Position numbers and translations under genes: made by a program. The notes under the pieces are model-generated. The model was given only the letters and a program-made list of their open reading frames with translations, had not been told where the DNA came from and searched no databases. This document shows positions 42,357 to 51,488 of a stretch of 64,000 nucleotides of DNA, piece by piece. Within the stretch, counting starts at the first letter, position 1. Each line of letters opens with the position of its first letter. Source of the stretch: PALSA-610 sp038239145 (GTDB lineage Bacteria; Actinomycetota; Acidimicrobiia; IMCC26256; PALSA-610); contig JBBSFB010000005.1 in assembly GCA_038239145.1 (NCBI GenBank), positions 62,001 through 126,000 of the forward strand, given 5' to 3'.

Positions 42357-42419
42357 CGCCCGACCCTAATGGGAGCGCACCCCCGTGCTCTCGACTGCGG
42401 TTCGGTAGCGTCGCGGCGT

Positions 42420-43814
42420 ATGACCGTGATCGATACCGACTATCTCGTTGTCGGCGCAGGGGCGGCGGGAATGGCGTTCGTCGATGCGCTGATCGCCGAC
42501 TCCGACGCCGACGTCGTGATGGTGGACCGGCGCCACCGCCCGGGTGGACATTGGAACGACGCCTATCCATTCGTACGGCTGCACCAGCCGTCGTCGTTCT
42601 ACGGCGTCAACTCACGCGTCCTCGGCCACGACTCGATCGACGAGGTCGGCCCGAACGCCGGGCTGTACGAGCGGGCAACCGCGGCCGAGATCTGCGACTA
42701 CTTCGGACGCGTGCTCGACGAACATCTCGTGCCATCGGGTCGAGTTCGCTTCTTCGGCATGTGCGACTACGTGGCCGATCCGGGTGAGCACCAGTTCGTG
42801 TCCCGGCTCACCGGCGAGCGCACCACGGTGCGAGTCCGGCGCAAGGTCGTCGATGGCACTTACCTCGAGACCGCAGTTCCGTCGACCCACGTCCCTTCGT
42901 TCGCGGTCGATCCGGACGCGACGCTGATCCCCGTCAACGGCCTCGTCGACATCACCGACGCGGGCACGGGGTACACGGTCATCGGCGCGGGCAAGACCGC
43001 GATGGATGCGTGCACCTGGCTCGTCGACAACGGCGTCGACCCGGGGGCGATCCGCTGGATCAGGCCGCGCGACGCGTGGCTCCTCGATCGCAAGTTCCAG
43101 CAACCGCTGGAACTCGTCGCCTCCCTGATCGAGGGGGTGTCACTCAGTCTCGAAGCCGCGGCACAGGCCGAGTCCGTCGCCGATCTCTTTCGCCGACTCG
43201 AAGCGTGCGGCCAGCTCATTCGCGTCGATCCGACCGTCGAACCCACGATGTATCGGTGCGCCACCGTGAGCGAAGGCGAACTGGAGGCCCTGCGGAGCAT
43301 CGAGCGCGTGGTGCGCCACGGACGCGTCGCACACATCGGATCCCACGAGATCGTCCTCGACGGAGACACGATCACCACCGACCCTCGTCAGGTCCACGTC
43401 GACTGCACCGCGGCGGGCCTCACACTTTCTCCGGCCCGGCCGATCTTCGAGCCCGCCCGCATCACCCTGCAGCAGGTGCGGACCTGCCAGCCCACGTTCA
43501 ACGCGGCCCTGCTCGCGTTCGTCGAGGCGTCTCAGGACGACGATGCCGAGAAGAACCGGTTGTGCCCGCCGAACCGGTACCCCGACTCGGCGACGGACTG
43601 GATCTCCGGAACCCGCATCAGCCAACGCGCACAGGATGCATGGGCCGGCGCGCCCGAAATCGGCGCGTGGATGCAACGGAGCCGGCTCGACGCGGCGCGC
43701 GGGCTCGCCGACCACGGTGCGGATCCACAAGTGCAAGTCGCGTTCATGCGTTACGCAACCAACGCCGAAACCGCGGTCGGGAACCTCGAACGGCTCCTTT
43801 CGGATCCGGTGTAG
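42420..43814 (+). CDS. FAD-dependent oxidoreductase, FMO-like
   Basis: 464 aa from the ATG at 42420. N-terminal FAD Rossmann motif DYLVVGAGAAGMAFVDALI, with VMVDRRHRPGGHWNDAYPFVRLHQPSSFYGVNSR, where RPGGxWxxxYPxxRLHxPxxxYG is typical of flavin monooxygenase-like proteins. A second nucleotide-binding motif, YTVIGAGKTAMDACTWLVDNG, suits NADPH. The middle and the end (RTCQPTFNAALLAFVEA, CPPNRYPDSATDW) follow actinobacterial homologues of unknown substrate. Convergent with the aldo/keto reductase, with 12 bp between stops. Confidence 0.88.
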   Translation: MTVIDTDYLVVGAGAAGMAFVDALIADSDADVVMVDRRHRPGGHWNDAYPFVRLHQPSSFYGVNSRVLGHDSIDEVGPNAGLYERATAAEICDYFGRVLDEHLVPSGRVRFFGMCDYVADPGEHQFVSRLTGERTTVRVRRKVVDGTYLETAVPSTHVPSFAVDPDATLIPVNGLVDITDAGTGYTVIGAGKTAMDACTWLVDNGVDPGAIRWIRPRDAWLLDRKFQQPLELVASLIEGVSLSLEAAAQAESVADLFRRLEACGQLIRVDPTVEPTMYRCATVSEGELEALRSIERVVRHGRVAHIGSHEIVLDGDTITTDPRQVHVDCTAAGLTLSPARPIFEPARITLQQVRTCQPTFNAALLAFVEASQDDDAEKNRLCPPNRYPDSATDWISGTRISQRAQDAWAGAPEIGAWMQRSRLDAARGLADHGADPQVQVAFMRYATNAETAVGNLERLLSDPV

Positions 43815-43826
43815 ACGCGCCTTCGG

Positions 43827-44795
43827 TCAGCGTTTCACCCGGCGTTTGACCAACTTCGCCGCGGCAATCGGCCCGCGCACCGGGTGAAAGGCATCCGAGG
43901 CCGCGGTCAGCTCGGCCAGCTCGTCCACACTGAGTTCGAGGTCGGCGGCGGCAACGTTGGATTCCAACTGGGCCAGCGAACTGGCGCCGGGAATAGCGAC
44001 GACGTTGGGCCGGCTGACGACCCACGCGAGCGCCACCTGCGACGGCGTCGCGTCGTGCGATTTGGCGACACCACGCACGGTCTCGATGAGGTCGTGTGCC
44101 GCGATCACATTCTCGGGCAGGAACAACGAGTCGTTCGCCCGGGCGGAGTCGGTCGGCAGGTTGGTGACGTCGTACCGCCCGGACAGCAGACCCTTGGCCA
44201 GCGGGCTGTACGCGATGATCAGACGATCGTTCGCCGACGCGTAGGGCACCAGGTCCTTGTCGGGTTTGCGCGCGGCCAGGCTGTACTGCACCTGATTCGA
44301 CAACACCGGCGACCCGAGCGCGCGCTCCGCCGCGCGCCACCGGCCCAGCGAGAAGTTGCTGACGCCAACGTGGCGTACGACCTGACCGTCGAGGAGTCGG
44401 CGCATACCGCGCATCTGTTCCGCGATCCGTACCACCGGGTTTGGAAAGTGGATTTGGTACAGATCGATGACGTCGATGCCGAGGCGCTGTGCGCTCGCGC
44501 GTCCGTGCCGTTCGACGACCGACGCCAGCGGCGTGATCGGAAGGAGCTTCGTCGCGAGGAACACGTCGTCGCGTCGGTTGGCGATCGCACGCCCGACGAT
44601 CCGCTCCGATTCGTTGCGACCGTAAATCTCCGCGGTGTCGATCAAGTTCACGCCGAGATCCAAGGCCTTCGTGACGATCGGACCGGCGGCGTTCTGCGCG
44701 TAGTCGGCGCCGTAGCCCCAATCCTTCGACCCGAACTGCCAGGTCCCCAGCCCGATGACCGAGATGCGGGCATCCCCAACTTCGACATACCTCAT
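43827..44795 (-). CDS. Aldo/keto reductase
   Basis: 322 aa. The barrel motifs are GLGTWQFGSKDWGYG, KALDLGVNLIDTAEIYGRNESERIVG (catalytic Asp and Tyr), FLATKL (Lys) and LYQIHFPNP (His), then VRHVGVSNFSLGRWRAAE, VLSNQVQYSL, LIIAYSPLAKGLLSG and a C-terminal NADPH-binding VVAIPGASSLAQLESN. All four catalytic residues are present. The substrate is unknown; it fits the general NADPH-dependent AKR group of redox housekeeping enzymes. It begins at the ATG at 44795, 50 bp after the anti-sigma gene's stop on the same strand. Confidence 0.93.
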   Translation of the reverse strand: MRYVEVGDARISVIGLGTWQFGSKDWGYGADYAQNAAGPIVTKALDLGVNLIDTAEIYGRNESERIVGRAIANRRDDVFLATKLLPITPLASVVERHGRASAQRLGIDVIDLYQIHFPNPVVRIAEQMRGMRRLLDGQVVRHVGVSNFSLGRWRAAERALGSPVLSNQVQYSLAARKPDKDLVPYASANDRLIIAYSPLAKGLLSGRYDVTNLPTDSARANDSLFLPENVIAAHDLIETVRGVAKSHDATPSQVALAWVVSRPNVVAIPGASSLAQLESNVAAADLELSVDELAELTAASDAFHPVRGPIAAAKLVKRRVKR

Positions 44796-44844
44796 GTCCG
44801 GAGCGTAACCCTCGCGAAATGTCCCCCGGCCGATCTGTTTAGGG

Positions 44845-45111
44845 TCAGTCAGCGCCTTCGTCGGAGCGTGTCCGGAAGGCCTGCATCAGGCGGTCCCGCA
44901 GATAGGCGGGCATCGCGTCGACGTCCTGGTCGTCAAGCCCGCGCGTCAGTTCGATGGCGCGCCGCATCTGACGCAGATACTCCCGACAGTGCGGGCAATC
45001 GGCGAGGTGCAGCTCGACGATTACTACGACCTCGTCCATTAACGCGCCGTCGAGGTATGCAGTGACGTCTTCGACGAACTGTCGACACACGTACGAAGTG
45101 CGCGCGCTCAT
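44845..45111 (-). CDS. Zinc-binding anti-sigma factor (zf-HC2 type)
   Basis: 88 aa. The ZAS signature is visible as CRQFVEDVTAYLDGALMDEVVVIVELHLADCPHCREYL, with His and CxxC ligands (H-x3-C-x2-C). It has no TM helix, so it is a soluble, redox-responsive-type anti-sigma factor as in RsrA-like proteins. Starting ATG at 45111 overlaps the stop of the sigma factor gene (45108) by 4 bp, which indicates translational coupling with its partner. It would hold the ECF sigma factor inactive until disulfide formation or another signal. Confidence 0.92.
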   Translation of the reverse strand: MSARTSYVCRQFVEDVTAYLDGALMDEVVVIVELHLADCPHCREYLRQMRRAIELTRGLDDQDVDAMPAYLRDRLMQAFRTRSDEGAD

Positions 45112-45773
45112 GATGATCGGCCGTCATCGTAGTGCCGCTCGAGTGAGGCTCGAACCTTCGACCTCGCCCGATGAAGCAGCACGCGCTGATTCTCGTCGCT
45201 CACCTCGAGCGCGTCACACACCTCGGCCGCCGACCAGCCGAGCAGATCACGCATACTGATGACCTCGCGTTGCGCCGGCGGCAGCGTTTCGACGATGGAA
45301 CGGACGAGCCCGAGAGTCTCGGCGTCGACCGCGCGCTGTTCCGGTTCCGACCATGGTTGCGGGGGCCGCTTCCATGTGCCCCGAGCGCGCAGGCCGCGCC
45401 GGAACCGATGCGGATCCACCGCCCGTTCTTCGTCGAGCAAGGCGGCGGCCGCGAACGGAATGGACCGGTTCTCCTTGACGCCGTGGGAGCGCGCAATGTT
45501 CACGAGTATCCGGTAGAGCCATGTCTTGAGACTCGATCGCTGCTCGAACCGACCGATGCCGTCGATCACGGCGAGCCACGTCTCCTGCACCACTTCGTCG
45601 GCGACGGCCCGGCTCGGCACGTACTGTTGCGCGAGTCGGACGAGAGGGGCGTGGTAGCGGCGCAACAGGTGCGCGAATGCATCCGGGTCGCGCGCGGCGA
45701 GCGCCTTCACCAAGACGTCGTCGTCGGAGAAGTCGGGCCCGGCCACGGCGGGATCGTACGCGCACTCCAGCAC
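45108..45773 (-). CDS. ECF-type RNA polymerase sigma factor
   Basis: 221 aa. Region 2: DPDAFAHLLRRYHAPLVRLAQQYVPSRAVADEVVQETWLAVIDGIGRFEQRSSLKTWLYRILVNIARS. Region 4: LPPAQREVISMRDLLGWSAAEVCDALEVSDENQRVLLHRARSKVRASLE, with an Arg/Pro-rich linker between. The form is that of mid-sized ECF factors partnered by a soluble zinc anti-sigma, the next gene. The 277-bp region upstream (45774-46050) contains a GTCCC-ACGAC-GGGAC inverted repeat at 45809-45823 and no gene. Confidence 0.93.
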   Translation of the reverse strand: MLECAYDPAVAGPDFSDDDVLVKALAARDPDAFAHLLRRYHAPLVRLAQQYVPSRAVADEVVQETWLAVIDGIGRFEQRSSLKTWLYRILVNIARSHGVKENRSIPFAAAALLDEERAVDPHRFRRGLRARGTWKRPPQPWSEPEQRAVDAETLGLVRSIVETLPPAQREVISMRDLLGWSAAEVCDALEVSDENQRVLLHRARSKVRASLERHYDDGRSS

Positions 45774-46050
45774 AGAACACAGTCGGGGCTCACCTCATTC
45801 CGTTACAGGTCCCACGACGGGACGCGGTGAAAAGTGGTCGACTGCGAACCGTTGGGTGTGCGTCCGCCCGTCGCAGTCCACCTTGTCACGGTGACTGTCT
45901 CCCAGCGGGTCGCGACGCCACTACCTTCCTACCTCCGTGCGATGACAATTCCGATGGAAGCCAACCGGTCGTCGTCGATCGCGGAAGTAAGCCAGTGAGT
46001 GCACGTCGGCATGGTTGACGACGCAAAACATGCACTGCGATCGCTCGTAC

Positions 46051-46518
46051 CTACGGCGCGGTGCGGACGGTTCGTTCGAGGATGCCGAGGGTCGCTTTGA
46101 TCGCCGACTCGGGGACGATCGGCCACGCACCGTTGCCCTTCCACTTCTCGTCGACCTGCGACCAGTCGTAGATCGACGTCACCGCCGTACCGTCGGCCAC
46201 TGGTTCGAGCCGGTAGCCGTAGTAGTGACCGATGCTCGGGAAGTTCTCGCCCGACACCTCCCACGTGATGTACCGGTCCTGCTCGTAGCCGGTGATGGTG
46301 ACCGTCACGTCGTATTTGCCCATCGGAAGGTCACCCAAAGACTCGCGGTCCATGTGGATCACGAACGTGTCACCGACGGCCCCGGCCGGCTCGCCCGTAG
46401 CGCTCTGCAACATGCCGGAGGCGTCGATGGCGACGTGACCCCGGGGATCGGAGACGACCTCGAAGATTGCTGCCGCATCAGCCGGGATGGTCCGCGTGAT
46501 CTCTACTCGCTCGCTCAT
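46051..46518 (-). CDS. SRPBCC-fold protein, paralogue of the gene at 8378
   Basis: 155 aa. MSERVEITRTIPADAAAIFEVVSDPRGHVAID and the middle GDTFVIHMDRESLGDLPMGKYDVTVTITGYEQDRYITWE closely follow the 8378-8851 product, with the closing VPESAIKATLGILERTVR. This is a ligand-binding START-type fold without assignable active residues. It is free-standing between the ECF sigma gene and a gene-poor region. Two copies 37 kb apart suggest a lineage family of such proteins. Confidence 0.88.
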   Translation of the reverse strand: MSERVEITRTIPADAAAIFEVVSDPRGHVAIDASGMLQSATGEPAGAVGDTFVIHMDRESLGDLPMGKYDVTVTITGYEQDRYITWEVSGENFPSIGHYYGYRLEPVADGTAVTSIYDWSQVDEKWKGNGAWPIVPESAIKATLGILERTVRTAP

Positions 46519-46622
46519 GCGGGCATCATCGCACGACTTGGGTGGCCGGCGACTCTCGCCGCCCGATCACCTCAACGGCTGCCGCGACGAGGGTCGACGC
46601 GTACGAGGATCCAGCCGATCAC

Positions 46623-46742
46623 CTACGCACGCAACGACATGTCGGCCACGACGACGTCGGTGTGCATGAGATCACCACCGCCGGATGTTCGGCGGACCCA
46701 AAACGGCTCTTCATCGACGACAAGGGTCACCTTCGCCATCAT
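46623..46742 (-). CDS. Very small ORF in the 46.5-46.9 kb gap
   Basis: The 362-bp gap before the beta-helix gene has no large gene. A 39-aa frame on the minus strand (MMAKVTLVVDEEPFWVRRTS, then GGGDLMHTDVVVADMSLRA) has a plausible strand-like composition and might be a small protein or the relic of a larger one. No ribosome-binding site stands out except TGCCGAAGTG upstream. The evidence is weak. Confidence 0.3.
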   Translation of the reverse strand: MMAKVTLVVDEEPFWVRRTSGGGDLMHTDVVVADMSLRA

Positions 46743-46880
46743 CACTTCGGCAAGGGCGAGTCCAAGAGCTCGGAGCCCTCGTCTTCACCTTCGGTTGATC
46801 GCGCCCAAAAAACTCACCCACAGTTGGTGGTGAAATCGGCGGGGTTGCCGGCTGGAATGTGGGTGTGGTCGACTCGGACG

Positions 46881-48278
46881 ATGGGGAGGGCACGGCTCAT
46901 CGTTCTGTTGGCTGTGCTCGCGCTCGCGCTCGCGACGGCGGCGTGCCGACCCGTATGGCCACCGCCCCCGGGACCCCCGCAGACGCACCCCGTCCTGATC
47001 CCCTGCTCGCAGGCGGACATACGGGTGACGGTGACGATCAGCAGCGTCCTCGACCCGTCGTGTACGTACCACGCCGGGTTCGAGATCACTGCGTCGAACG
47101 TGACGCTCGACTGCCGCAATGCGCTCGTCAGCGGCATATCGGCGAACGGAGTCGGTATCGAGGTGAGCTCGCCGGTCGACGTCGATCTCTCCGACGTCAC
47201 GATCCGCAACTGCCGCATGCGCGGGTTCCTCGACAGCATGCGCGTGACGCGCGTCGGCTTCCGCACGCTCACGGCCGGACACGAGTACGACCACGGGATC
47301 TCGGGGGTCGTGATCGAGGACTCGAACGTCGGCGGATCGACGGGCGTCGGGATCTACGTCGACGCGTACGTGACCCGGACGACGATACGTCGCAACACGA
47401 TCGCGGGTGCAGGCAGCACCGGGATCTACTTCGACGCCGGGTCGGCCGACAATGTGGTGGAGCACAACACGATCCGCGACAACGGATTCGTCGAGGACAG
47501 TCCGGCCGGACAGCTCTTCACACTCAACGGCTTGCAGTTCCGGTTCTGGGGCACCGGCCGCGAGGGCATCGCGATCGACGGATCGCTCCGTAACCACATC
47601 ATCGACAACGTGCTCTCGGGGAACTCCGCCGGCGGGGTGTTCCTCTACACGAACTGCGGCGAGAACGTCCACAACGATCCGGCCGCGTGGATCCCGCGTC
47701 CGTACGGCGCCGACGACAACGTCATCTCGGGCAACATCTTCGACGGCGGCGTCAACGGCGTATGGATCGGGTCGCGCATGGCCGAGAACCTCGTGCCGAT
47801 GGATTGCAGCGACCCGCAGTACGCACCTGGGATCACGCTCGACCGAGCGCCGCGCACGACCGTGACCGTTAACACGTTCCGCGATGTCGTCTACGGCGTT
47901 CGGGTCGAAGACGACGGCGCCAAGGTCGCCGGCAATAGTTTCGTCGCCGCCGACGCCGCGTCGTACGCAGTCATCGTCGGTACGCCGTTCCGCACGACCG
48001 TGTTGCACCGGCCCGTCAACGGAACGGTGCTCCTGGGGAACCGCGCCGTGATCACGGGCAACACGAGCCCGTACCGTTGGGTCGACGGCGAGACCGGCTC
48101 TACTGTCGCCGCAAACCTCGCGAACGGAGCGCCGGTCGGGTGGTGCAAGAGCGCGGATCTCCCGCGCGGCCCGTTCGTCTTCGACATCGCGTTCGCCTAC
48201 GAGCCGGTGGGCAGCCCGGTCACGCCGCCCCCCGACCTCACGTTCCCGACCGTCGGCCCCCAAACCCCCTGCGCGTGA
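46881..48278 (+). CDS. Secreted beta-helix lipoprotein
   Basis: 465 aa from the ATG at 46881. The signal peptide RARLIVLLAVLALALATAAC ends in a lipobox (Thr-Ala-Ala-Cys), so a lipoprotein is likely. A proline-rich spacer (RPVWPPPPGPPQTHP) is followed by about 12 short parallel beta-helix turns with repeated hydrophobic-Asn ladders: GVIEDSNVGG-type strands, RRNTIAGAGSTGIYF, VEHNTIRDNGF, DNVLSGNSAGGVFLY, DNVISGNIFDGGVNGVWIG. NosD-like helices of this kind bind or cleave polysaccharides. No catalytic residue is identified. Confidence 0.85.
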   Translation: MGRARLIVLLAVLALALATAACRPVWPPPPGPPQTHPVLIPCSQADIRVTVTISSVLDPSCTYHAGFEITASNVTLDCRNALVSGISANGVGIEVSSPVDVDLSDVTIRNCRMRGFLDSMRVTRVGFRTLTAGHEYDHGISGVVIEDSNVGGSTGVGIYVDAYVTRTTIRRNTIAGAGSTGIYFDAGSADNVVEHNTIRDNGFVEDSPAGQLFTLNGLQFRFWGTGREGIAIDGSLRNHIIDNVLSGNSAGGVFLYTNCGENVHNDPAAWIPRPYGADDNVISGNIFDGGVNGVWIGSRMAENLVPMDCSDPQYAPGITLDRAPRTTVTVNTFRDVVYGVRVEDDGAKVAGNSFVAADAASYAVIVGTPFRTTVLHRPVNGTVLLGNRAVITGNTSPYRWVDGETGSTVAANLANGAPVGWCKSADLPRGPFVFDIAFAYEPVGSPVTPPPDLTFPTVGPQTPCA

Positions 48279-48305
48279 CCAACCCCCACCACCGAGGGCG
48301 AACCG

Positions 48306-49064
48306 TCAGGCAAGTCCGCGGGCGGCCCACGCACGCGCGGTCACAGTGAACGGTGCCGTGGGCAACAGGGCGCGACACCGGTCGCGCAGACGACGTTGCC
48401 GAGTGCCGTCGAGACCGTTGACATAGTCGCCGGCCGGGCCTACGCCGAGGGTGAACGGCTCCCACCAGTCCTCGAAGGTCGGGTGCTCGGCGCTGATCGA
48501 CAGCGCGGTCTCGTCGATCGCGTCGAGGCCGGCTTCGCGGAAAAGCCGGGCAAGGTGGCCTTCGCGCGCGCCGGCCCGCCCGGACTCGTCCTCGACGCCG
48601 GGGTCGAGGTCGCGCGCGGCGGCCCAGAAGATCCCGAGCGGTCCCGTGCTGCCGTCGAGATCCCATACACAAGCGGCCACGACCCCGCGCGAGCGGGTCA
48701 CGCGAGCCATTTCGCGCAGGCCGACGACAGGATCGTTCATGAAGTGGACGACGAGCTGGGCCAGAACTGCATCGAAGGTGTCGTCGTCGAACGGCAGGAC
48801 CTCGGCGTGCGCCCGCTGCACGTCGACGCCGGGATGGCGCACGCGCACCGCAGCCACGAACGTCTCCGACGGATCGACCGCGGCGACGGCCTCCGGCCCC
48901 AGCCGACCGACGAGCTCGGCAGTCAACGCGCCGGGGCCGCACCCCACGTCGAGTACGTGCGTCGCTTCGACCACCCCGGCGAACGTGGCGAACACCGGAG
49001 CGAGTGGTCCCGAATACCGGCCCATGAACCGGTCGTACGCGTCGGCGCCAACCATGAAGCTCAC
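48306..49064 (-). CDS. SAM-dependent methyltransferase (Methyltransf_11)
   Basis: 252 aa. Motif I reads HVLDVGCGPGALTAELVGRLG, motif post-I AVDPSETFVAAV, then RAHAEVLPFDDDTFDAVLAQLVVHFM and a closing LREMARVTRSRGVVAACVWDL. The C-terminal part has a DWWEPFTLGVGP insert typical of actinobacterial small-molecule methyltransferases. The substrate is unknown. It is divergent from the small membrane protein by 62 bp and convergent with the beta-helix gene (27 bp between stops). Confidence 0.92.
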   Translation of the reverse strand: MSFMVGADAYDRFMGRYSGPLAPVFATFAGVVEATHVLDVGCGPGALTAELVGRLGPEAVAAVDPSETFVAAVRVRHPGVDVQRAHAEVLPFDDDTFDAVLAQLVVHFMNDPVVGLREMARVTRSRGVVAACVWDLDGSTGPLGIFWAAARDLDPGVEDESGRAGAREGHLARLFREAGLDAIDETALSISAEHPTFEDWWEPFTLGVGPAGDYVNGLDGTRQRRLRDRCRALLPTAPFTVTARAWAARGLA

Positions 49065-49126
49065 GCGGGGGAATCTAGGCCGACGAGGCCGCGGAGCAAC
49101 TCGACCCGCGGTGTTATCGTGCGGTC

Positions 49127-49357
49127 ATGGGAAGTAAGGGCAGCAGGTCGCGCAAGCCCGAGGACTCCCAACACCTGCCCAAGGTCGGCTCACCCGCCGA
49201 GAACGAGCACTCCTTGCACGAAGCCCGGGAGGCCGTGCTGGGTCAGATGGGTGTGCGCGGAGCCTCGTTGGGCGTCAAGTCGATCTTCACCGCGATCATC
49301 GTTCTCCTGGTCGTCGGCGCGATCCTCGGCTTTCTCCTGCTCGTCGTGTTTCGCTGA
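49127..49357 (+). CDS. Small membrane protein
   Basis: 76 aa. A charged soluble half (KGSRSRKPEDSQHLPKV) is followed by one TM helix: SIFTAIIVLLVVGAILGFLLLVVF. No family is recognised; such single-TM proteins are common in Acidimicrobiia. It is oriented away from the methyltransferase and 57 bp ahead of the adenosine deaminase pseudogene. Confidence 0.65.
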   Translation: MGSKGSRSRKPEDSQHLPKVGSPAENEHSLHEAREAVLGQMGVRGASLGVKSIFTAIIVLLVVGAILGFLLLVVFR

Positions 49358-49414
49358 AAGCTCGGCACGAGGGCATACGCAACTGACCATGACTTCATCG
49401 ACGGTTCCCGCACC

Positions 49415-50479
49415 GTGACCGGGGAACGCACGACTTCGATCGAGCGCGCTCAGGTGCGGGTTCTCCCCAAGGTCGAATTGCACTGCCACATCGAGGGCAC
49501 GATGCGCCCGACGACGCTTTCGGACCTGGCCTCCGAGGCCGGAATCGCGCTGCCGGCCGAGGATCCGCGAGACCTGTACCGGTTCGCGAACCTCACCGAG
49601 TTCCTCGCCGCGTTCTGGCTTGTGCAGTCCACGCTGACCGACCGCGCCGCCTGGGCCCGGCTCGCGTACGAGAGCATCGTCGACGGTGCCGCGCAACGGG
49701 TTGGTGCACCGCGAGACATTCTTCACGCCGGCCCGGCACCTCGAATCGGGTCAGGACCTCGGCGACATCCTCGCCGGTCTCGACGAAGGACTGGCACTCG
49801 CCGAACGCGAGACGGGCACGACGGCGCGTCTGATCTTCGACATCGACCGGGACTTCGGCGCCGCGGTTGGGCTGGCGCACGTCGAGCGGCTGATCGATCT
49901 GCGCCGCGCCGGTGCTCCGGGCACCGACCGGGTGGTGGGCATCGGCATGGACTCGACCGAGCTGGGGGTCGATCCCGCGAGCTTCGTCGACGCCTATCGA
50001 ACGGCGGAGGCGGCGGGGCTGCGGCTCACCGCACATCAAGGCGAGAACTCTCCCGCCGTTGATGCCGCGACCGCGGTGGACGTACTGAGGGTCGAACGAC
50101 TGGACCACGGGTTCTCCGTCTTGGAGGACCCGGACCTGACCGAGCGGCTCGCGCAGAGGCGACTCGCGTTCACGGTGTGCCCGAACGCGACGTTCGGATC
50201 AACCCGGACCGGTTCGAGCACCTTTCCGATCACCCGGTCGCGAGGATGCGCGAGGCCGGCCTGCTCGTGACGCTCAATACCGATGACCCCGCGCTGATCG
50301 ACCTCGACCTGACCGAGGAGTTCACCCAAACCGCCGAGGTATTCGGGTGGACGTGGGAAGACCTCGTGTTGTTGTCGCTCGATGCCGTCGACGCGGCGTG
50401 GCTCGACGACGACGAGCGGCGCCGGCTCCGCGACCGGGTCAACGCCGGCGCGGCGCTGGCCGCCAAGACCGCAATCTGA
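49415..50479 (+). pseudogene. add: Adenosine deaminase-like gene with two 1-nt frameshifts
   Basis: Frame 1 (GTG 49415) gives the N-terminal strand with LPKVELHCHIEGT, the HxH metal site, and continues to about 49680. Frame 2 then carries GLVHRETFFTPARHLESGQDL, LTAHQGEN (catalytic His and Glu) and RLDHGFSVLED. After VCPNA near 50180 the coding returns to frame 1 with VRINPDRFEHLSDHP and LLVTLNTDDPALID. The net effect is a 1-nt gain near 49690 and a 1-nt loss near 50180, so the enzyme is unreadable as assembled, but all motifs of add are kept. This could be a recent pseudogene or two sequence errors. Confidence 0.82.
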
Positions 50480-50595
50480 TCACGATCGTGCCGGTTCGAG
50501 TTTCCGCACTGCATCAACACCTTCCACGATCTCAAGGCAACTGAGAGAGTTCCGCTTCGCCATCCCTACAGATGCCTGCGAAGCGGGAGGACACA

Positions 50596-50883
50596 GTGTC
50601 GATCGTCGTGGTCATGGAATGGGACGAGGTCGTACCCACTCAGGACCAGTACTGGGCCGTAACCGAGAAGTTCGGTCTCCAAGAGAAGCTCCCCGACGGG
50701 TGCGAGTACCACGTGGTCGGGATCGACCCGGAAATAGGTGCGCGAACCTGCGAGGTGTGCGATTCTGAGCAGGCGCACGGCCGGTACTTGGAGGAGGTCG
50801 GTCCTTCCTTCCAGGAGATCGGCATTCCACCGCCTTCGAAGGTGATGGTGATGCCGCTCCTACGTCACCTCGGCACCAAATAA
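50596..50883 (+). CDS. Hypothetical protein with a small alpha/beta domain
   Basis: 95 aa from the GTG at 50596, favoured because a strong GGGAGG lies 8 bp upstream; the upstream ATG frame adds only eight residues. The sequence reads VSIVVVMEWDEVVPTQDQYWAVTEKFGLQEKLPDGCEYHVVGID with a Cys pair in RTCEVCDSE and a closing PPSKVMVMPLLRHLG. No family is recognised. It stands alone. Confidence 0.65.
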   Translation: MSIVVVMEWDEVVPTQDQYWAVTEKFGLQEKLPDGCEYHVVGIDPEIGARTCEVCDSEQAHGRYLEEVGPSFQEIGIPPPSKVMVMPLLRHLGTK

Positions 50884-50975
50884 GCGCGGTTGCGACGCCG
50901 GCGGACGACCACGCTCGACAAGCTCGTTAGCCACGTCGACGTCGCATCATGACCTCGAGCGCGTAGCCTCTGTTC

Positions 50976-51473
50976 GTGTCCGACGCGTTCTTGGCCCTGC
51001 TGGTCGGGGTGGCGCTCGTCGCGTTCGCGGCGAGACTCATTCTCGCGTCGCTTCCGTTGCCGAGACTCGCCGCACGCGCGTCGGCGCTCGAGGCTGCCCT
51101 CCTCGTGATCGGCAGCGCCGGCCTCGCGTTCCATTGCGGTGCGATGTTCTTCCGAACCGAAGCCTCCCGGATACCGGGCACGCATGGCGCGATCCGAGCG
51201 ATCAACGCCATGGGCACATCGAGCCGAGTCTGGTTCATCGTTCCCGCGATCCTCGTCGTGCTCGGACTGCGTCACCAAGAGCCCGTCGCGATCGCTGCGG
51301 TCGCCCTTTCTCTCATCGCCGTCGGCATCACCATGTACGACCACGGCCCGCTCCCGACCCACCTGCACGCGATCCTCGTGGCCGCAGTCGTTCTCAGCGC
51401 CGTCGTCGGGTTGCTGGTCCGCCCGCCGTGGCAACGTGCAACCACGCTGGAATCTGGGATCCCTCGACCTTGA
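50976..51473 (+). CDS. Hypothetical membrane protein
   Basis: 165 aa from a GTG at 50976. Four TM segments can be seen: FLALLVGVALVAFAARLILASL, ALLVIGSAGLAFHCGAMFF, RVWFIVPAILVVLGL and AIAAVALSLIAVGITMY, with a fifth AILVAAVVLSAVVGLLV. No motif of known function. Gene on the plus strand, convergent with the hydrolase remnant at 51489. Confidence 0.65.
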   Translation: MSDAFLALLVGVALVAFAARLILASLPLPRLAARASALEAALLVIGSAGLAFHCGAMFFRTEASRIPGTHGAIRAINAMGTSSRVWFIVPAILVVLGLRHQEPVAIAAVALSLIAVGITMYDHGPLPTHLHAILVAAVVLSAVVGLLVRPPWQRATTLESGIPRP

Positions 51474-51488
51474 CGCGTTCTCCTTTTA

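Noticed and set aside
41793..42419. Long upstream extension of the FAD oxidoreductase frame
   Set aside because: The added 209 residues are antisense to the dimethylformamidase-like gene and the Rossmann motif starts at the ATG at 42420.
45809..45823. GTCCC-ACGAC-GGGAC before the ECF sigma gene as a DosR box
   Set aside because: The arms are in the opposite order from a DosR box (GTCCC first); kept only as a generic palindrome.
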